From Magnetospirillum sp. XM-1 (GTDB lineage: Bacteria; Pseudomonadota; Alphaproteobacteria; Rhodospirillales; Magnetospirillaceae), in NCBI RefSeq assembly GCF_001511835.1, contig NZ_LN997848.1, positions 2,108,001-2,172,000 on the forward strand: DNA of 64,000 bases, written 5' to 3'. The translations under genes and the position numbers were made by a program. Shown in pieces: positions 37,265 through 45,661 of the stretch (its first letter is position 1; each line of letters starts with the position of its first letter). Under the pieces are notes generated by a model. The model was not told the origin of the DNA. It was given only the letters and a program-made list of their open reading frames with translations, and searched no databases.

Positions 37265-37741
37265 ATGAAGTCCTTTGCCATTGCCGCCGCCCTGCTGCTG
37301 GGCCTGTCCGTCTCGGGCCAGGCGGCCGCCGCCGATATCGAGGTGGTCAATCCGTTCATGCGGGCCGCTCCCATGACCGGCGGCACCGGAGCCGCCTTCC
37401 TCACCATCCACAACCACGGCGGCGCCGACCGTCTGGTGGCGGCCGAGGCCGGCATTTCCAAGAGCGTGGAACTGCATACCCATGTGAAGGACGGCGACAT
37501 CTACCGCATGCGCAAGGTCGAGTCCCTGGCGCTGCCCGAGCACGGCACGGTCGAGCTGAAGCCGGGCGGCGACCACATCATGTTCATCGGCCTCAACGCC
37601 CCGGTGAAGGAAGGCGCCGCCGTCCAGCTGACGCTCAAGTTCGAGAAGGCCGGCGCGGTGGTGGTCCAGGTTCCGGTCCAGGCGCCCGGCGCCATGGCCC
37701 CCGGCGCGGCCATGCCGGGCGGCATGATGCACAAGCACTGA
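37265..37741 (+). CDS. PCuAC-type periplasmic copper chaperone
   Basis: A 158-residue secreted protein with a signal peptide (residues 1-23, cleavage near AAA-DIE). The copper site H-x10-M-x21-H-x-M is exact: H71, M82, H104 and M106. PCuAC proteins pass Cu(I) to CuA centres, in concert with SCO. The C-terminus is methionine- and histidine-rich (MPGGMMHKH), which may add copper ligands. Genomic neighbours (SCO1, nosZ) suggest delivery to the CuA site of NosZ or of a terminal oxidase. A perfect 13-bp hairpin follows the stop. Confidence 0.9.
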   Translation: MKSFAIAAALLLGLSVSGQAAAADIEVVNPFMRAAPMTGGTGAAFLTIHNHGGADRLVAAEAGISKSVELHTHVKDGDIYRMRKVESLALPEHGTVELKPGGDHIMFIGLNAPVKEGAAVQLTLKFEKAGAVVVQVPVQAPGAMAPGAAMPGGMMHKH

Positions 37742-37754
37742 GCCGGTCGGTTTC

Positions 37755-37790
37755 GTCCATCCGCGCGTCCGTAGTGGCGCGCGGATGGAC
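37755..37790. terminator. Bidirectional terminator hairpin
   Basis: GTCCATCCGCGCG at 37755-37767 pairs perfectly with CGCGCGGATGGAC at 37778-37790 around a 10-base loop. It lies between the convergent PCuAC and TlpA-like genes. Confidence 0.7.
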
Positions 37791-37828
37791 CAGCGGCCAT
37801 TGAGGCCGCGGCCAAGCACGCGGAAAGC

Positions 37829-38410
37829 CTAAGGCGCCGTTCCCATCTTGACCGGGGGCGGCGCCATGTCCGGCGTCAGGGGGCTTCCCGCCGCCAGGGC
37901 GTCCAGCAGGCGGGCGGCCGGCGGGCCGTCCCATTCGGCGGCGCCGATGAAGCGGCCGATTTCGCGCCCCTGGGCGTCGATCAGCAGCGTCACCGGCAAG
38001 GCGGGAGCGTCCAGCTTTTCCGCCGCCACGCGGTTCTCGTCGGTGCGGATGTCGAGGTTCTTGATCCCTAAGCGGGCGAAGGTGTTGACCACCGTCAGCT
38101 TGCCGCCGCGGTCCAGCGACAGGGCGACCAGGGCGACGCCCTTGGCGTCGAGGGCGGGCTTCAGCCGGTCCAGCGCCGGAAGCTCGGCGACGCAGGGCAT
38201 GCACCAGCTGGCCCACAGATTGAGCAGGATCGGCTTGCCCTTCAGCGTATCCAGGCCGGCGGCGCGGGACTCGGCGTCGCGGATGTCGAGCGCCGCCACC
38301 GGCTTGGGCTGGTCGTGGATGACCAGGCCGCGCAATCCCTTGGGGGCGGCGGCGGCCGGGCGGAGGGAAAGGGCCGCGGCGGCGGCCATGACGAAGGCGC
38401 GGCGCTTCAT
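37829..38410 (-). CDS. TlpA-like thioredoxin-fold protein
   Basis: A 193-residue exported protein with an N-terminal signal (MKRRAFVMAAAAALSL, cleavage near AAA-APK) and a thioredoxin fold with WASWCMPC (C70, C73). A cis-proline segment APALPVTLLID follows. TlpA-type proteins reduce SCO and CuA cysteines before copper loading. It lies 3 bases after the SCO1-like gene on the same strand, which supports that role. The KRR pair could suggest Tat export but a Sec route is equally possible. Confidence 0.85.
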   Translation of the reverse strand: MKRRAFVMAAAAALSLRPAAAAPKGLRGLVIHDQPKPVAALDIRDAESRAAGLDTLKGKPILLNLWASWCMPCVAELPALDRLKPALDAKGVALVALSLDRGGKLTVVNTFARLGIKNLDIRTDENRVAAEKLDAPALPVTLLIDAQGREIGRFIGAAEWDGPPAARLLDALAAGSPLTPDMAPPPVKMGTAP

Positions 38411-38413
38411 GGT

Positions 38414-38986
38414 CTAGTTCTCCGCCCGGCGCGGCGCCAGGTACGAGCGCACCCGGTCCGCCACCCGGTCCGGCGCCGACATGTGCGGCATCTTGGCCAG
38501 GAAATTGCCCTCGCGATCCATGATGAAGATGGAGGCGGTGTGGTCCACGGCATAGCTCTTGGGGTCGTCGCCCTCGGGCTTCTGGCGCTCGTAGCGGACC
38601 TTGAAATTGCGCGCGGCGGCGGCGACCTGCTCGGGCGTGCCCGACAGGCCGGTGATGTCGGGAAAGGCGTTCAGGTATTCCTTGAGATGGGCCGGGGTGT
38701 CGCGCTCGGGGTCCACCGAGATGAACAGCGTCGCCACCTTGGCCTTGTCCGGGCCCAATTGATCAAGAACCACCGACAAGGTGTTCAGCACGGTGGGGCA
38801 GATGTCGGGGCAGAAGGTGTAGCCGAAGGTGACCAGGCGGACCTTCCCCCGGTACATCTCGTCGGTGACGGTCCGCCCGTCCATGTCGGTCAGCAGGAAA
38901 CGCCCCGAAACCCTGGAATCCTCTTCGGCGCGGGCGGCCGGAAGCATGGCCAGGCACATCATGAGAGTAAGCAGCAACCGTCGCAT
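38414..38986 (-). CDS. SCO1/SenC-family copper metallochaperone
   Basis: A 190-residue periplasmic protein. It has a hydrophobic signal at residues 1-20 and the SCO copper site FCPDICP with C59 and C63, plus H149 in DHTASIFI. SCO proteins deliver copper to CuA or reduce its cysteines. I chose ATG 38986, 9 bases after AAGGGA; ATG 38992 and an upstream GTG are alternatives. It is divergent from nosZ with 216 bases between, and adjacent to the TlpA-like gene. A role in NosZ CuA assembly is inference from location. Confidence 0.88.
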   Translation of the reverse strand: MRRLLLTLMMCLAMLPAARAEEDSRVSGRFLLTDMDGRTVTDEMYRGKVRLVTFGYTFCPDICPTVLNTLSVVLDQLGPDKAKVATLFISVDPERDTPAHLKEYLNAFPDITGLSGTPEQVAAAARNFKVRYERQKPEGDDPKSYAVDHTASIFIMDREGNFLAKMPHMSAPDRVADRVRSYLAPRRAEN

Positions 38987-39103
38987 GTCCATGGGTCCCT
39001 TAGTCCTCGTCACGCCCCTTGATGCCTCTCATTCCGGCATTTGGGAAGCGTGATCATAGCCCGGCGGCCATGCCGAGGGCGCGAGGAATTTACGTAGGCT
39101 TTC

Positions 39104-39117
39104 TTGACGAAAGTTAA
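39104..39117. promoter_or_regulatory. FNR-like box upstream of nosZ
   Basis: TTGACGAAAGTTAA is an imperfect palindrome of the TTGAC-N4-GTCAA type, 85 bases before nosZ. A possible -10 box TATCAT lies at 39163-39168, giving a spacing near that of class I activation. Confidence 0.35.
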
Positions 39118-39202
39118 GGCTTTTGGTCCGCCCCGGTCCCATCGTCTTCGGCGAAGGTTGGGTATCATTTGTTTAGTTTCAACAATTCAAAAGGTGGGGA
39201 AG

Positions 39203-41509
39203 ATGCATAGAAGCCGCAAACTGGCGACTCTGCTCGCTACTGTCAGCTTTGGCGCCCTTGTGGCCAGTGCTGCCTCGGCCGAGTCGCTGCAGGATGTGAT
39301 GAAGCGCCGTGGTCTGACCGAAAACGACCTGATGGCCGCGGCCAAGACCTACAATCCGACCGGCAAGCTTGACGAATTCATGGTGTTCAGCTCGGGCGGC
39401 CAGAGCGGTCAGGTGATCGTGTACGGCGTGCCCTCGATGCGCATTCTGAAGTACATCGGCGTGTTCACCCCCGAGCCCTGGCAGGGCTACGGCTATGACG
39501 ACGAATCCAAGGCCGTGCTGAAGCAGGGCTCCGAGGTTTCCGGCCGTCAGGTTCTGTGGGGCGACACCCACCACCCGGCGCTGTCCGAGACCAACGGCGA
39601 GAGCGATGGCCAGTGGCTGTTCATCAACGACAAGAACACGCCCCGCATCGCGGTGGTCGACCTGCGCGACTTCGAGACCAAGCAGATCGTCCAGAACCCG
39701 ATCATGCAGTCCGAGCACGGCGGCGCCTTCGTCAGCCCGAACACCGACTACGTGATCGAGCCGGCCCAGTACCCCGCCCCGCTGGGCGGTGAATTCGCTC
39801 CGCTGGAGCAGTTCAACGAGAAGTATCGCGGCGCGACCACCTTCTGGAAGTTCAACCGCGAGCACGGCCGCATCGAGCCCGAGAACTCGTTCTCCCTCGA
39901 GCTGCCCCCCTACAGCCAGGATCTGTCCGACTTCGGCAAGGGTCCGTCGGACGGCTGGGCTTTCGTGAACTCCTTCTGCACCGAGCGTTACGTCGGCGGC
40001 ATCGAGCGCGGCCGTCCGCCCTTCGAAGCGGGCTGCTCGGCCAAGGACCACGACTACCTGCACGTGATCAACTGGAAGAAGGCCGCCGAGCTGGTCAAGG
40101 CCGGCAAGGCCAAGAAGATCAACGGCCACAACGTGCTGACCATCGACACGGCGGTCAAGGAAGGCATCCTGGTGCTCATCCCCGAGCCCAAGAGCCCCCA
40201 CGGCGCCGACGTCACTCCGGACGGCAAGTACGTTACGGTGTCCGGCAAGCTGGACAGCCACACCACCGTCTACGACATCGCCAAGATCGAGGCCGCGATC
40301 AAGGCCGGCACCTTCGCCGGCAAGGACGAGTACGGCATTCCGATCATCGCGCTGGAGACCGTTGCCCACAAGCAGGTGGCGCTGGGCCTCGGCCCGCTCC
40401 ACACCCAGTACGACTCCAAGCCCTGCGTCGCGTACACCTCGCTGTACGTGGACTCCATGGTCGCCAAGTGGGACTACTGTGAAGGCAAGGTGCTGGACAA
40501 AATTTCCGTCCACTACAACATCGGCCACCTGATGGCCATGCAGGGCGACACCGCCAAGCCGGCGGGCAAGTACCTGATCGCTCTGAACAAGCTGGCCATC
40601 GATCGTTTCGCTCAGGTGGGTCCGCTGCATCCGCAGAACCACCAGCTGATCGACATCTCCGGCGACAAGATGCAGCTGCTGTACGATATGCCGCTGCCGC
40701 TGGGCGAGCCCCACTACGCCGTCTCCATCGCGGTGGAGAAGCTGAAGACCAACGTCCGCTATCCGTTCGGCACCGATTCTCGCACCGAGAAGAAGTCGCC
40801 GTTCGCGGTTCGCCCCGGCCAGGAGCGCATCGAGAAGAAGCCGGGCAAGGTCGAAGTGTTCGGTACCGTGATCCGCTCGCACATCACGCCGGAAATCATC
40901 GAGGCGAACGAGGGTGACGAAATCACCGTCCACCTGACCAACCTCGAGCGTGCCCAGGACGAAACCCATGGTTTCGCCATCTCCAAGCACAACGGCAACC
41001 TGTCGATCGAGCCGGGCAAGACCGCCTCGCTGACCGTCAAGGCCAACAAGGCCGGCGTGTACCCGTACTACTGCACCGAGTTCTGCTCGGCGCTGCACCT
41101 TGAGATGGAAGGCTACCTGCTGGTTCAGCCCGCCAACTACAAGGCTTCGGGAGCCAAGGGCAAGGAAGGCCAGGTTTACGGCCAGAAGGACTACGACGCC
41201 CGCGTGAAGGCCAACGTTGATACCCAGGCCGTCATCAACAGCGTCGTCGGCTACATCACCAGCGTGAACTTCAAGGACTTCCCGCAGGTGGTCGCCATGG
41301 TCGAGGACGCCACCGAGCAGCTGGGCTACGCCGAGCAGAACAAGAAGAAGTCTGAAGAGTTCGCCGCCAAGGGCGACTACAACAGCGCCTTCCTGTGGGC
41401 CGAGCAGTGGTTCCAGTATCAGGTCAAGGCCGCCGACATCGGCCTGCGTGCCAAGACCTTCCTGGAGCAGAACGGCGCCAAGAAGGTGGAGGCCGCTCCG
41501 GCCAAGTAA
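39203..41509 (+). CDS. nosZ: Nitrous-oxide reductase, clade II (Sec-dependent)
   Basis: A 768-residue periplasmic enzyme that reduces N2O to N2. The signal peptide (residues 1-26, cleavage near ASA-ES) has no twin-arginine motif, so export is by Sec, the mark of clade II. The N-terminal beta-propeller supplies the CuZ histidines, including H123-H124 (DTHH) and later DYLHV, SPHG, LGPLHTQ and LHPQNHQ. The cupredoxin domain has the CuA site C624-x3-C628-x3-H632-x2-M635. A helical extension of about 120 residues follows the CuA domain. No haem domain is fused to it. GGGGAAG precedes the ATG. Confidence 0.95.
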   Translation: MHRSRKLATLLATVSFGALVASAASAESLQDVMKRRGLTENDLMAAAKTYNPTGKLDEFMVFSSGGQSGQVIVYGVPSMRILKYIGVFTPEPWQGYGYDDESKAVLKQGSEVSGRQVLWGDTHHPALSETNGESDGQWLFINDKNTPRIAVVDLRDFETKQIVQNPIMQSEHGGAFVSPNTDYVIEPAQYPAPLGGEFAPLEQFNEKYRGATTFWKFNREHGRIEPENSFSLELPPYSQDLSDFGKGPSDGWAFVNSFCTERYVGGIERGRPPFEAGCSAKDHDYLHVINWKKAAELVKAGKAKKINGHNVLTIDTAVKEGILVLIPEPKSPHGADVTPDGKYVTVSGKLDSHTTVYDIAKIEAAIKAGTFAGKDEYGIPIIALETVAHKQVALGLGPLHTQYDSKPCVAYTSLYVDSMVAKWDYCEGKVLDKISVHYNIGHLMAMQGDTAKPAGKYLIALNKLAIDRFAQVGPLHPQNHQLIDISGDKMQLLYDMPLPLGEPHYAVSIAVEKLKTNVRYPFGTDSRTEKKSPFAVRPGQERIEKKPGKVEVFGTVIRSHITPEIIEANEGDEITVHLTNLERAQDETHGFAISKHNGNLSIEPGKTASLTVKANKAGVYPYYCTEFCSALHLEMEGYLLVQPANYKASGAKGKEGQVYGQKDYDARVKANVDTQAVINSVVGYITSVNFKDFPQVVAMVEDATEQLGYAEQNKKKSEEFAAKGDYNSAFLWAEQWFQYQVKAADIGLRAKTFLEQNGAKKVEAAPAK

Positions 41510-41524
41510 GCGGTTGCGGTATGG

Positions 41525-41603
41525 CCGGGGCGGGTTCGCCCGCCCCGGTAGCCGCGCAAAGGATCTGGCGGGGTGGGCTTGCCCGCTCCGCCTTTCTTTT
41601 TGT
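41525..41603 (+). terminator. Two consecutive hairpins ending in a T-run after nosZ
   Basis: A perfect 10-bp stem with TTCG loop (41525-41534 with 41539-41548) is followed by a second stem of 11 pairs (41567-41577 with 41582-41592, including G-U pairs) and then TTTCTTTTTGT. The second is a convincing intrinsic terminator. Confidence 0.75.
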
Positions 41604-41763
41604 ACCGAAGCGTCTTTTGTACCTTTGTCACGCCGACGCTTCCGAACAGATCAATACTTAACCAAAGTCATGGGGACGGTCGCGTCCGGAGCGTAGTTTC
41701 CGTGGAAATTCGGGGGCAGGCTGGGCCATGCCCTCGGTCGTACCGAGCTGGAGAGGATCAGAC

Positions 41764-42381
41764 ATGTTCAAGACCATCAAGCGGCAGCTTCCCGTCATGG
41801 CTTTGGCCGCCGCCTTTGGCGCCGTCACCCTGGCGCCCGCGCTCGCCGCCGATGGCAAGGCGATCTATGCCGACAAGGGCTGCGCCGCCTGCCACGGCGA
41901 GGACGCCAAGACCCCGCTGCAGGAAGGCTTCCCCAAGCTGGCCGGCCAGAGCGCCGAGTACATGTTCAACCAGATGAAGGACATCAAGGCCGGCGCGCGC
42001 GCCAACGGCCAGAGCGCCGATTCCATGAAGCCCATCGTCGAGGACATGGCGGAAGACGACATGAAGGCGGTGGCCGATTACCTGGCCAGCCTGAAGGAGG
42101 CGCCCGCCGCCGCCGCCGCTGCCGCCGGTGCGCCGCACCCGGGCAAGACCCTGTTCCTGACCAAGACCTGCGTGGCCTGCCACGGCAAGGAAGGCAAGAA
42201 GCCGCTGCCCGGCTATCCCATGATCGCCGGCCAGGACAAGGCCTATATCCTGGCCCAGACCAAGGACATCAAGAGCGGCACCCGCGCCAACGGCAAGGCC
42301 AACGCCATGCAGCCTGTGATGCACTTGGTCAATGACGACGAAATCGCCCAGATTGCGGATTACTTGTCCACAGTCAAGTGA
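41764..42381 (+). CDS. Dihaem cytochrome c of the nos cluster (NosC-like)
   Basis: A 205-residue periplasmic cytochrome c553-like protein with signal peptide (residues 1-28) and two haem sites, C40-x2-C43-H44 and C136-x2-C139-H140. The two halves are related, each with GYP/GFPxLAGQ and a distal MKP or MQP methionine segment. They are joined by an alanine-rich linker (about 113-123). It lies between nosZ and a second dihaem cytochrome. It probably feeds electrons to NosZ CuA. In the Wolinella cluster the corresponding NosC proteins are monohaem, so this is a variant. Exact correspondence to NosC1 is inference. Confidence 0.85.
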   Translation: MFKTIKRQLPVMALAAAFGAVTLAPALAADGKAIYADKGCAACHGEDAKTPLQEGFPKLAGQSAEYMFNQMKDIKAGARANGQSADSMKPIVEDMAEDDMKAVADYLASLKEAPAAAAAAAGAPHPGKTLFLTKTCVACHGKEGKKPLPGYPMIAGQDKAYILAQTKDIKSGTRANGKANAMQPVMHLVNDDEIAQIADYLSTVK

Positions 42382-42439
42382 GGCCGGATTGGGCTGCGCT
42401 AGTGTGCGGCCCAGTTCGCTAGACCCTGGAGATAGAACG

Positions 42440-43198
42440 ATGTTGAAGCTTAAGCACAGTCTGGCCGCCATGGTCGCTGTTTCCGCTCTCGTGGTCGGTG
42501 GCGCCGCCATCGCCGCCGGTGGCGCTACCCCCCAGAAGGGCAAGTCGCTCGGCGAGGAAGGCTACCAGTGGCATGCCGGCGGCGGCGAGGAAGACGAGGC
42601 TCTCCACCTCAAGCCCGACCTGGCTAACGGCAAGGAAGTCTACGAGGTGTGCTCCGCCTGCCACCAGATGGAAGGTTGGGGCCTGACCGACGGCACCTTC
42701 CCGCAGCTGGCTGGCCAGCATCCCAAGGTGGTGATCAAGCAGCTGGCCGACATCCGCGCGCTCAACCGCGACAACCCCACCATGTATCCCTTCGCCCTGC
42801 CGTCGCAGATCGGCGGCCCGCAGGCCATCGCCGACGTGGCCGCCTACATGGCGGTCAAGCTGAAGATGAACCCCGAGCCCGGCGTGGGCGACGGCAAGGA
42901 TCTGGCCCTCGGCAAGAAGCTGTACGAAGAGAACTGCACCCGCTGCCACGGCGCCGACGGCGCCGGCGACAACGACAAGTTCTATCCCCGCATCCAGGGC
43001 CAGCATTACGAATACCTGCTGCGCCAGTACCAGTGGATCAAGGAAGGCAAGCGCCGCAACGCCAACCCCGACATGATGAAGCAGATCCAGACCTTCACGG
43101 ATCGCGACACCAAGGCGGTGCTGGACTACACCTCGCGCCTGAAGCCCCCGGCGAATCTCGTCGCGCCCAAGGGCTGGAAAAATCCTGACTTCCAGTAG
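42440..43198 (+). CDS. Second dihaem cytochrome c of the nos cluster (NosC-like)
   Basis: A 252-residue exported cytochrome with signal peptide (residues 1-26) and two sites, C71-x2-C74-H75 and C166-x2-C169-H170. The segments FPQLAGQHPKVVIKQL and PRIQGQHYEYLLRQYQ show two class-I c-type domains. A methionine-containing distal segment follows each. It lies 58 bases after the first cytochrome and likely acts in the electron path between the NosG/NosH quinol branch and NosZ. Confidence 0.85.
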   Translation: MLKLKHSLAAMVAVSALVVGGAAIAAGGATPQKGKSLGEEGYQWHAGGGEEDEALHLKPDLANGKEVYEVCSACHQMEGWGLTDGTFPQLAGQHPKVVIKQLADIRALNRDNPTMYPFALPSQIGGPQAIADVAAYMAVKLKMNPEPGVGDGKDLALGKKLYEENCTRCHGADGAGDNDKFYPRIQGQHYEYLLRQYQWIKEGKRRNANPDMMKQIQTFTDRDTKAVLDYTSRLKPPANLVAPKGWKNPDFQ

Positions 43199-43212
43199 AT
43201 TTTTCTGATATA

Positions 43213-43273
43213 AGGTGGACAATGGGGCGGCGTCCGGAATTCTTCGGGTCGCCGCCCTCCCTCCGATCCACCT
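43213..43273 (+). promoter_or_regulatory. Composite intercistronic hairpin
   Basis: AGGTGGA (43213-43219) pairs with TCCACCT (43267-43273), and inside it GGGCGGCG (43225-43232) pairs with CGCCGCCC (43250-43257). It lies between the second cytochrome gene and the nosB-like gene and may mark mRNA processing or partial termination. Confidence 0.45.
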
Positions 43274-43297
43274 GACAAGCCTACGGGGTTGATTTCC

Positions 43298-43969
43298 ATG
43301 GCCAATAACAACAGCAAGAGCAAGCCGGCGCTCGTGCGAATCCTGACCGTGATCGCTGCGCTTCTTATCGGCGGCGCGTATTTCTCGCCCATCTGGTGGG
43401 TGGCCTTGAAGGCTCCCAACTATCCGGCCGAGACCTTCCCCGACGGCATCCGCATCCACTTCCACATGAACGGCGTGTTCAACGGCTGCACTAGCCAGGA
43501 AAAGCCCAAGGACGCCAAGGACGCCGCCTGGGGCGACGAGGAAGGCGGCCTGGACTGCGTCCACGAGATGAACGTCATCAACCACTTCATCGGCATGGAG
43601 CCCATCGAGGTGGGCGCCAAGTACGAGATCAAGGCGGCTCCCTACCTGTTCTCGCTGGTGGGTGTGATGCTGCTGGCCTTCCTGGTCTACGCGGGGCCGT
43701 TCTGGTGGGTGCTGCCCTTGTCGGGCATCGTCATCCCGGTGGCCTTCGTCGTCGACTATTCCGCCTGGCTGTGGTGGTTCGGCCATAACCTGCGCTCGTG
43801 GGCGGCCTTCTCGGTCAAGCCCTTCATGCCCACCGTGTTCGGCGAGGGCAAGGTGGCGCAGTTCGGTACTTTCTCCTATCCCCATTACGGCTTCGGCATG
43901 CTGCTGCTGGCCTCGCTGTGCCTGATCGTGGCGTTGCTGCTGCAGCGCAAGGCCCTGAAGTCGAAGTAG
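43298..43969 (+). CDS. nosB: NosB-like membrane protein
   Basis: A 223-residue integral membrane protein with about four hydrophobic segments (near residues 16-36, 113-132, 138-160 and 196-216) and a periplasmic loop of about 75 residues after the first. I assign NosB from its place in a clade II nos cluster, where a transmembrane protein of this size is characteristic; sequence alone would not identify it. ATG 43298 is preferred over an upstream TTG at 43289 because GGGG sits nine bases before it. It may help anchor or mature NosZ. Confidence 0.65.
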   Translation: MANNNSKSKPALVRILTVIAALLIGGAYFSPIWWVALKAPNYPAETFPDGIRIHFHMNGVFNGCTSQEKPKDAKDAAWGDEEGGLDCVHEMNVINHFIGMEPIEVGAKYEIKAAPYLFSLVGVMLLAFLVYAGPFWWVLPLSGIVIPVAFVVDYSAWLWWFGHNLRSWAAFSVKPFMPTVFGEGKVAQFGTFSYPHYGFGMLLLASLCLIVALLLQRKALKSK

Positions 43970-44008
43970 TCCCGTTCGCATTAAGGGCAAGGAGCGGAGA
44001 CGAGGTCC

Positions 44009-45661
44009 ATGGTTGTTTGGTTCAAGACCTTTTCAAAGTCTAGACTGGCGACACTGGCATTCGTCTTCGCCGCCGGCCTGGCCCCCGCCGGGGCTGCGCC
44101 ACAGGGCCAGGATTCCGAGCCGCTGCTGGATTCCACCCTGCTGCAGGCCTTGATCGACATCGCCCAGCCGGGCCAGGTGATCACGCCGCCGCCGGGGCGC
44201 TACAGATCCCATCTGGTGGTCAGCAAGCCGATCGTCTTCGACGGCAAGAACCAGGTGACCCTGGACGGCGAGGGCGTGGGCTCCGTCCTGTGGATCAAGA
44301 CCGATGGCGCCACCGTGCGCAACTTCCGCATCACCAATTCGGGACCCAGCCACGCCCAGCAGGACGCCGGCATCCAGGTGCGCGGCAAGGACAACCTGGT
44401 CGAAGACAACCGCATGGACAACGTGCTGTTCGGCTTCAGCCTGGAGCAGTCCGAGCGCAACGTGGTCCGCAACAACGTGGTGGAAGGCAAGAAGATCAGC
44501 TTAGGGAGGCGCGGTGACGGCATCAAGCTGTGGTACTCGCACCATAACCTGATCGAGAACAACCAGTTCATCAACGGGCGCGACATCGTCTTTTGGTATT
44601 CCACCCACAATCGCTTCGTCGGTAACCGCCAGAGCGGCGGGCGCTATGGCCTGCACCTGATGCAGGCCCAGTACAACATCGCCGAAAGCAACTACTTCTT
44701 CGACAATTCCACCGGCATTTCCATGATGTACGACACCGGTGACGAACTCCGGAACAACGTCATCGCCAAGGCGGTGGGCGCCCAGGGCGTCTGCATCTCG
44801 CTGAAGGAAAGCAGCGACGTGGTGATCGAGAACAACGACATTCTCTATTGTTCCCAGGGTATCGCCATCGACGTGGCGCCCTACGAACCCGACAGCAAGA
44901 ACCACATCCGCGGCAACCGCATCGCCTACAACGACATCGGCGTGTCTTTCCTCAACGACTGGAAGGACAACGAGTTCACCGGCAACCTGTTCTCGGGCAA
45001 CATCACCGAGGTGGCGGTTTATGGCGGCGGCAGCGCCAAGCGCAATGTCTGGGATTCCAACCGCTGGGAGGATTACCAGGGCTTCGACCGCGACGGTAAC
45101 GGCGTGGGCGACAAGCCGCACAAGCTGTTCAACTATGCCGGACGGGTGTGGATGGACAAGCCCAACACCCGTTTCTTCAAGGGCACGCCGCTGCTCGAGG
45201 TTCTGGACTTCCTCGACCGCCTGGCGCCCTTTTCCGAGCCGGTATTGATGCTGGAGGACAAGCATCCCCTGGTGGCGGCCGACGCCAAGGTTCGCGCCGG
45301 CTCGACGCTGGAGGCCACCGAGGACCTGCGCAAGAACGCCGACCGTCCCAAGCCTGCGGGCGAGACGCCCATGGCCCACGACCGCGGCGCGTCCGGCCAG
45401 TCCGAGCGTGCCGCAGGCGCGGTCTTCGCGCCCAAGCTCGACGTGGCGCCCTATACCCCGCCGACGGCTCCGGCCGTGGCTCCGCCGCCTGCTCCCGCCG
45501 TGGCTCCGCCGGTTGCTCCGGCCCAGCCCGCGCCGCCTCCCGCCACCCTGATTCCTGCCGCGCCAGGCAACGCTTCGGACGCCGCGCCGGCATTCCAGAG
45601 GCGTCGGGGGGCTCTTGAACCGCAACGACCCTCCTCCGCTGGGAGTAAGGATGATGACTGA
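44009..45661 (+). CDS. nosD: NosD, periplasmic copper-site maturation protein
   Basis: A 550-residue exported protein. A signal region lies at residues 9-30. A right-handed beta-helix (CASH/NosD repeats) covers about residues 50-400 with many N-N-x and G-N-R turns (VRNNVVEGKK, HNLIENNQFING, NRFVGNRQSGGRYGLHLM). NosD works with the NosFY ABC transporter to build the CuZ site of NosZ. The C-terminal part (about 470-550) is a low-complexity Ala/Pro/Val tail with APAVAPP repeats, longer than usual for the family. Its end overlaps nosG. Confidence 0.92.
   Translation: MVVWFKTFSKSRLATLAFVFAAGLAPAGAAPQGQDSEPLLDSTLLQALIDIAQPGQVITPPPGRYRSHLVVSKPIVFDGKNQVTLDGEGVGSVLWIKTDGATVRNFRITNSGPSHAQQDAGIQVRGKDNLVEDNRMDNVLFGFSLEQSERNVVRNNVVEGKKISLGRRGDGIKLWYSHHNLIENNQFINGRDIVFWYSTHNRFVGNRQSGGRYGLHLMQAQYNIAESNYFFDNSTGISMMYDTGDELRNNVIAKAVGAQGVCISLKESSDVVIENNDILYCSQGIAIDVAPYEPDSKNHIRGNRIAYNDIGVSFLNDWKDNEFTGNLFSGNITEVAVYGGGSAKRNVWDSNRWEDYQGFDRDGNGVGDKPHKLFNYAGRVWMDKPNTRFFKGTPLLEVLDFLDRLAPFSEPVLMLEDKHPLVAADAKVRAGSTLEATEDLRKNADRPKPAGETPMAHDRGASGQSERAAGAVFAPKLDVAPYTPPTAPAVAPPPAPAVAPPVAPAQPAPPPATLIPAAPGNASDAAPAFQRRRGALEPQRPSSAGSKDDD

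Noticed and set aside
39203..39280. Twin-arginine export of NosZ
   Set aside because: The signal reads MHRSRKLATLL, without RR-x-F-L. The Sec route is the simpler reading and fits the clade II neighbours.
39179..41098. 639-residue minus-strand frame across nosZ
   Set aside because: It is antisense to nosZ with shadow-type composition.
45615..45650. TTG start for nosG inside nosD
   Set aside because: GGGAG sits correctly before ATG 45651, and the extension has no family resemblance.
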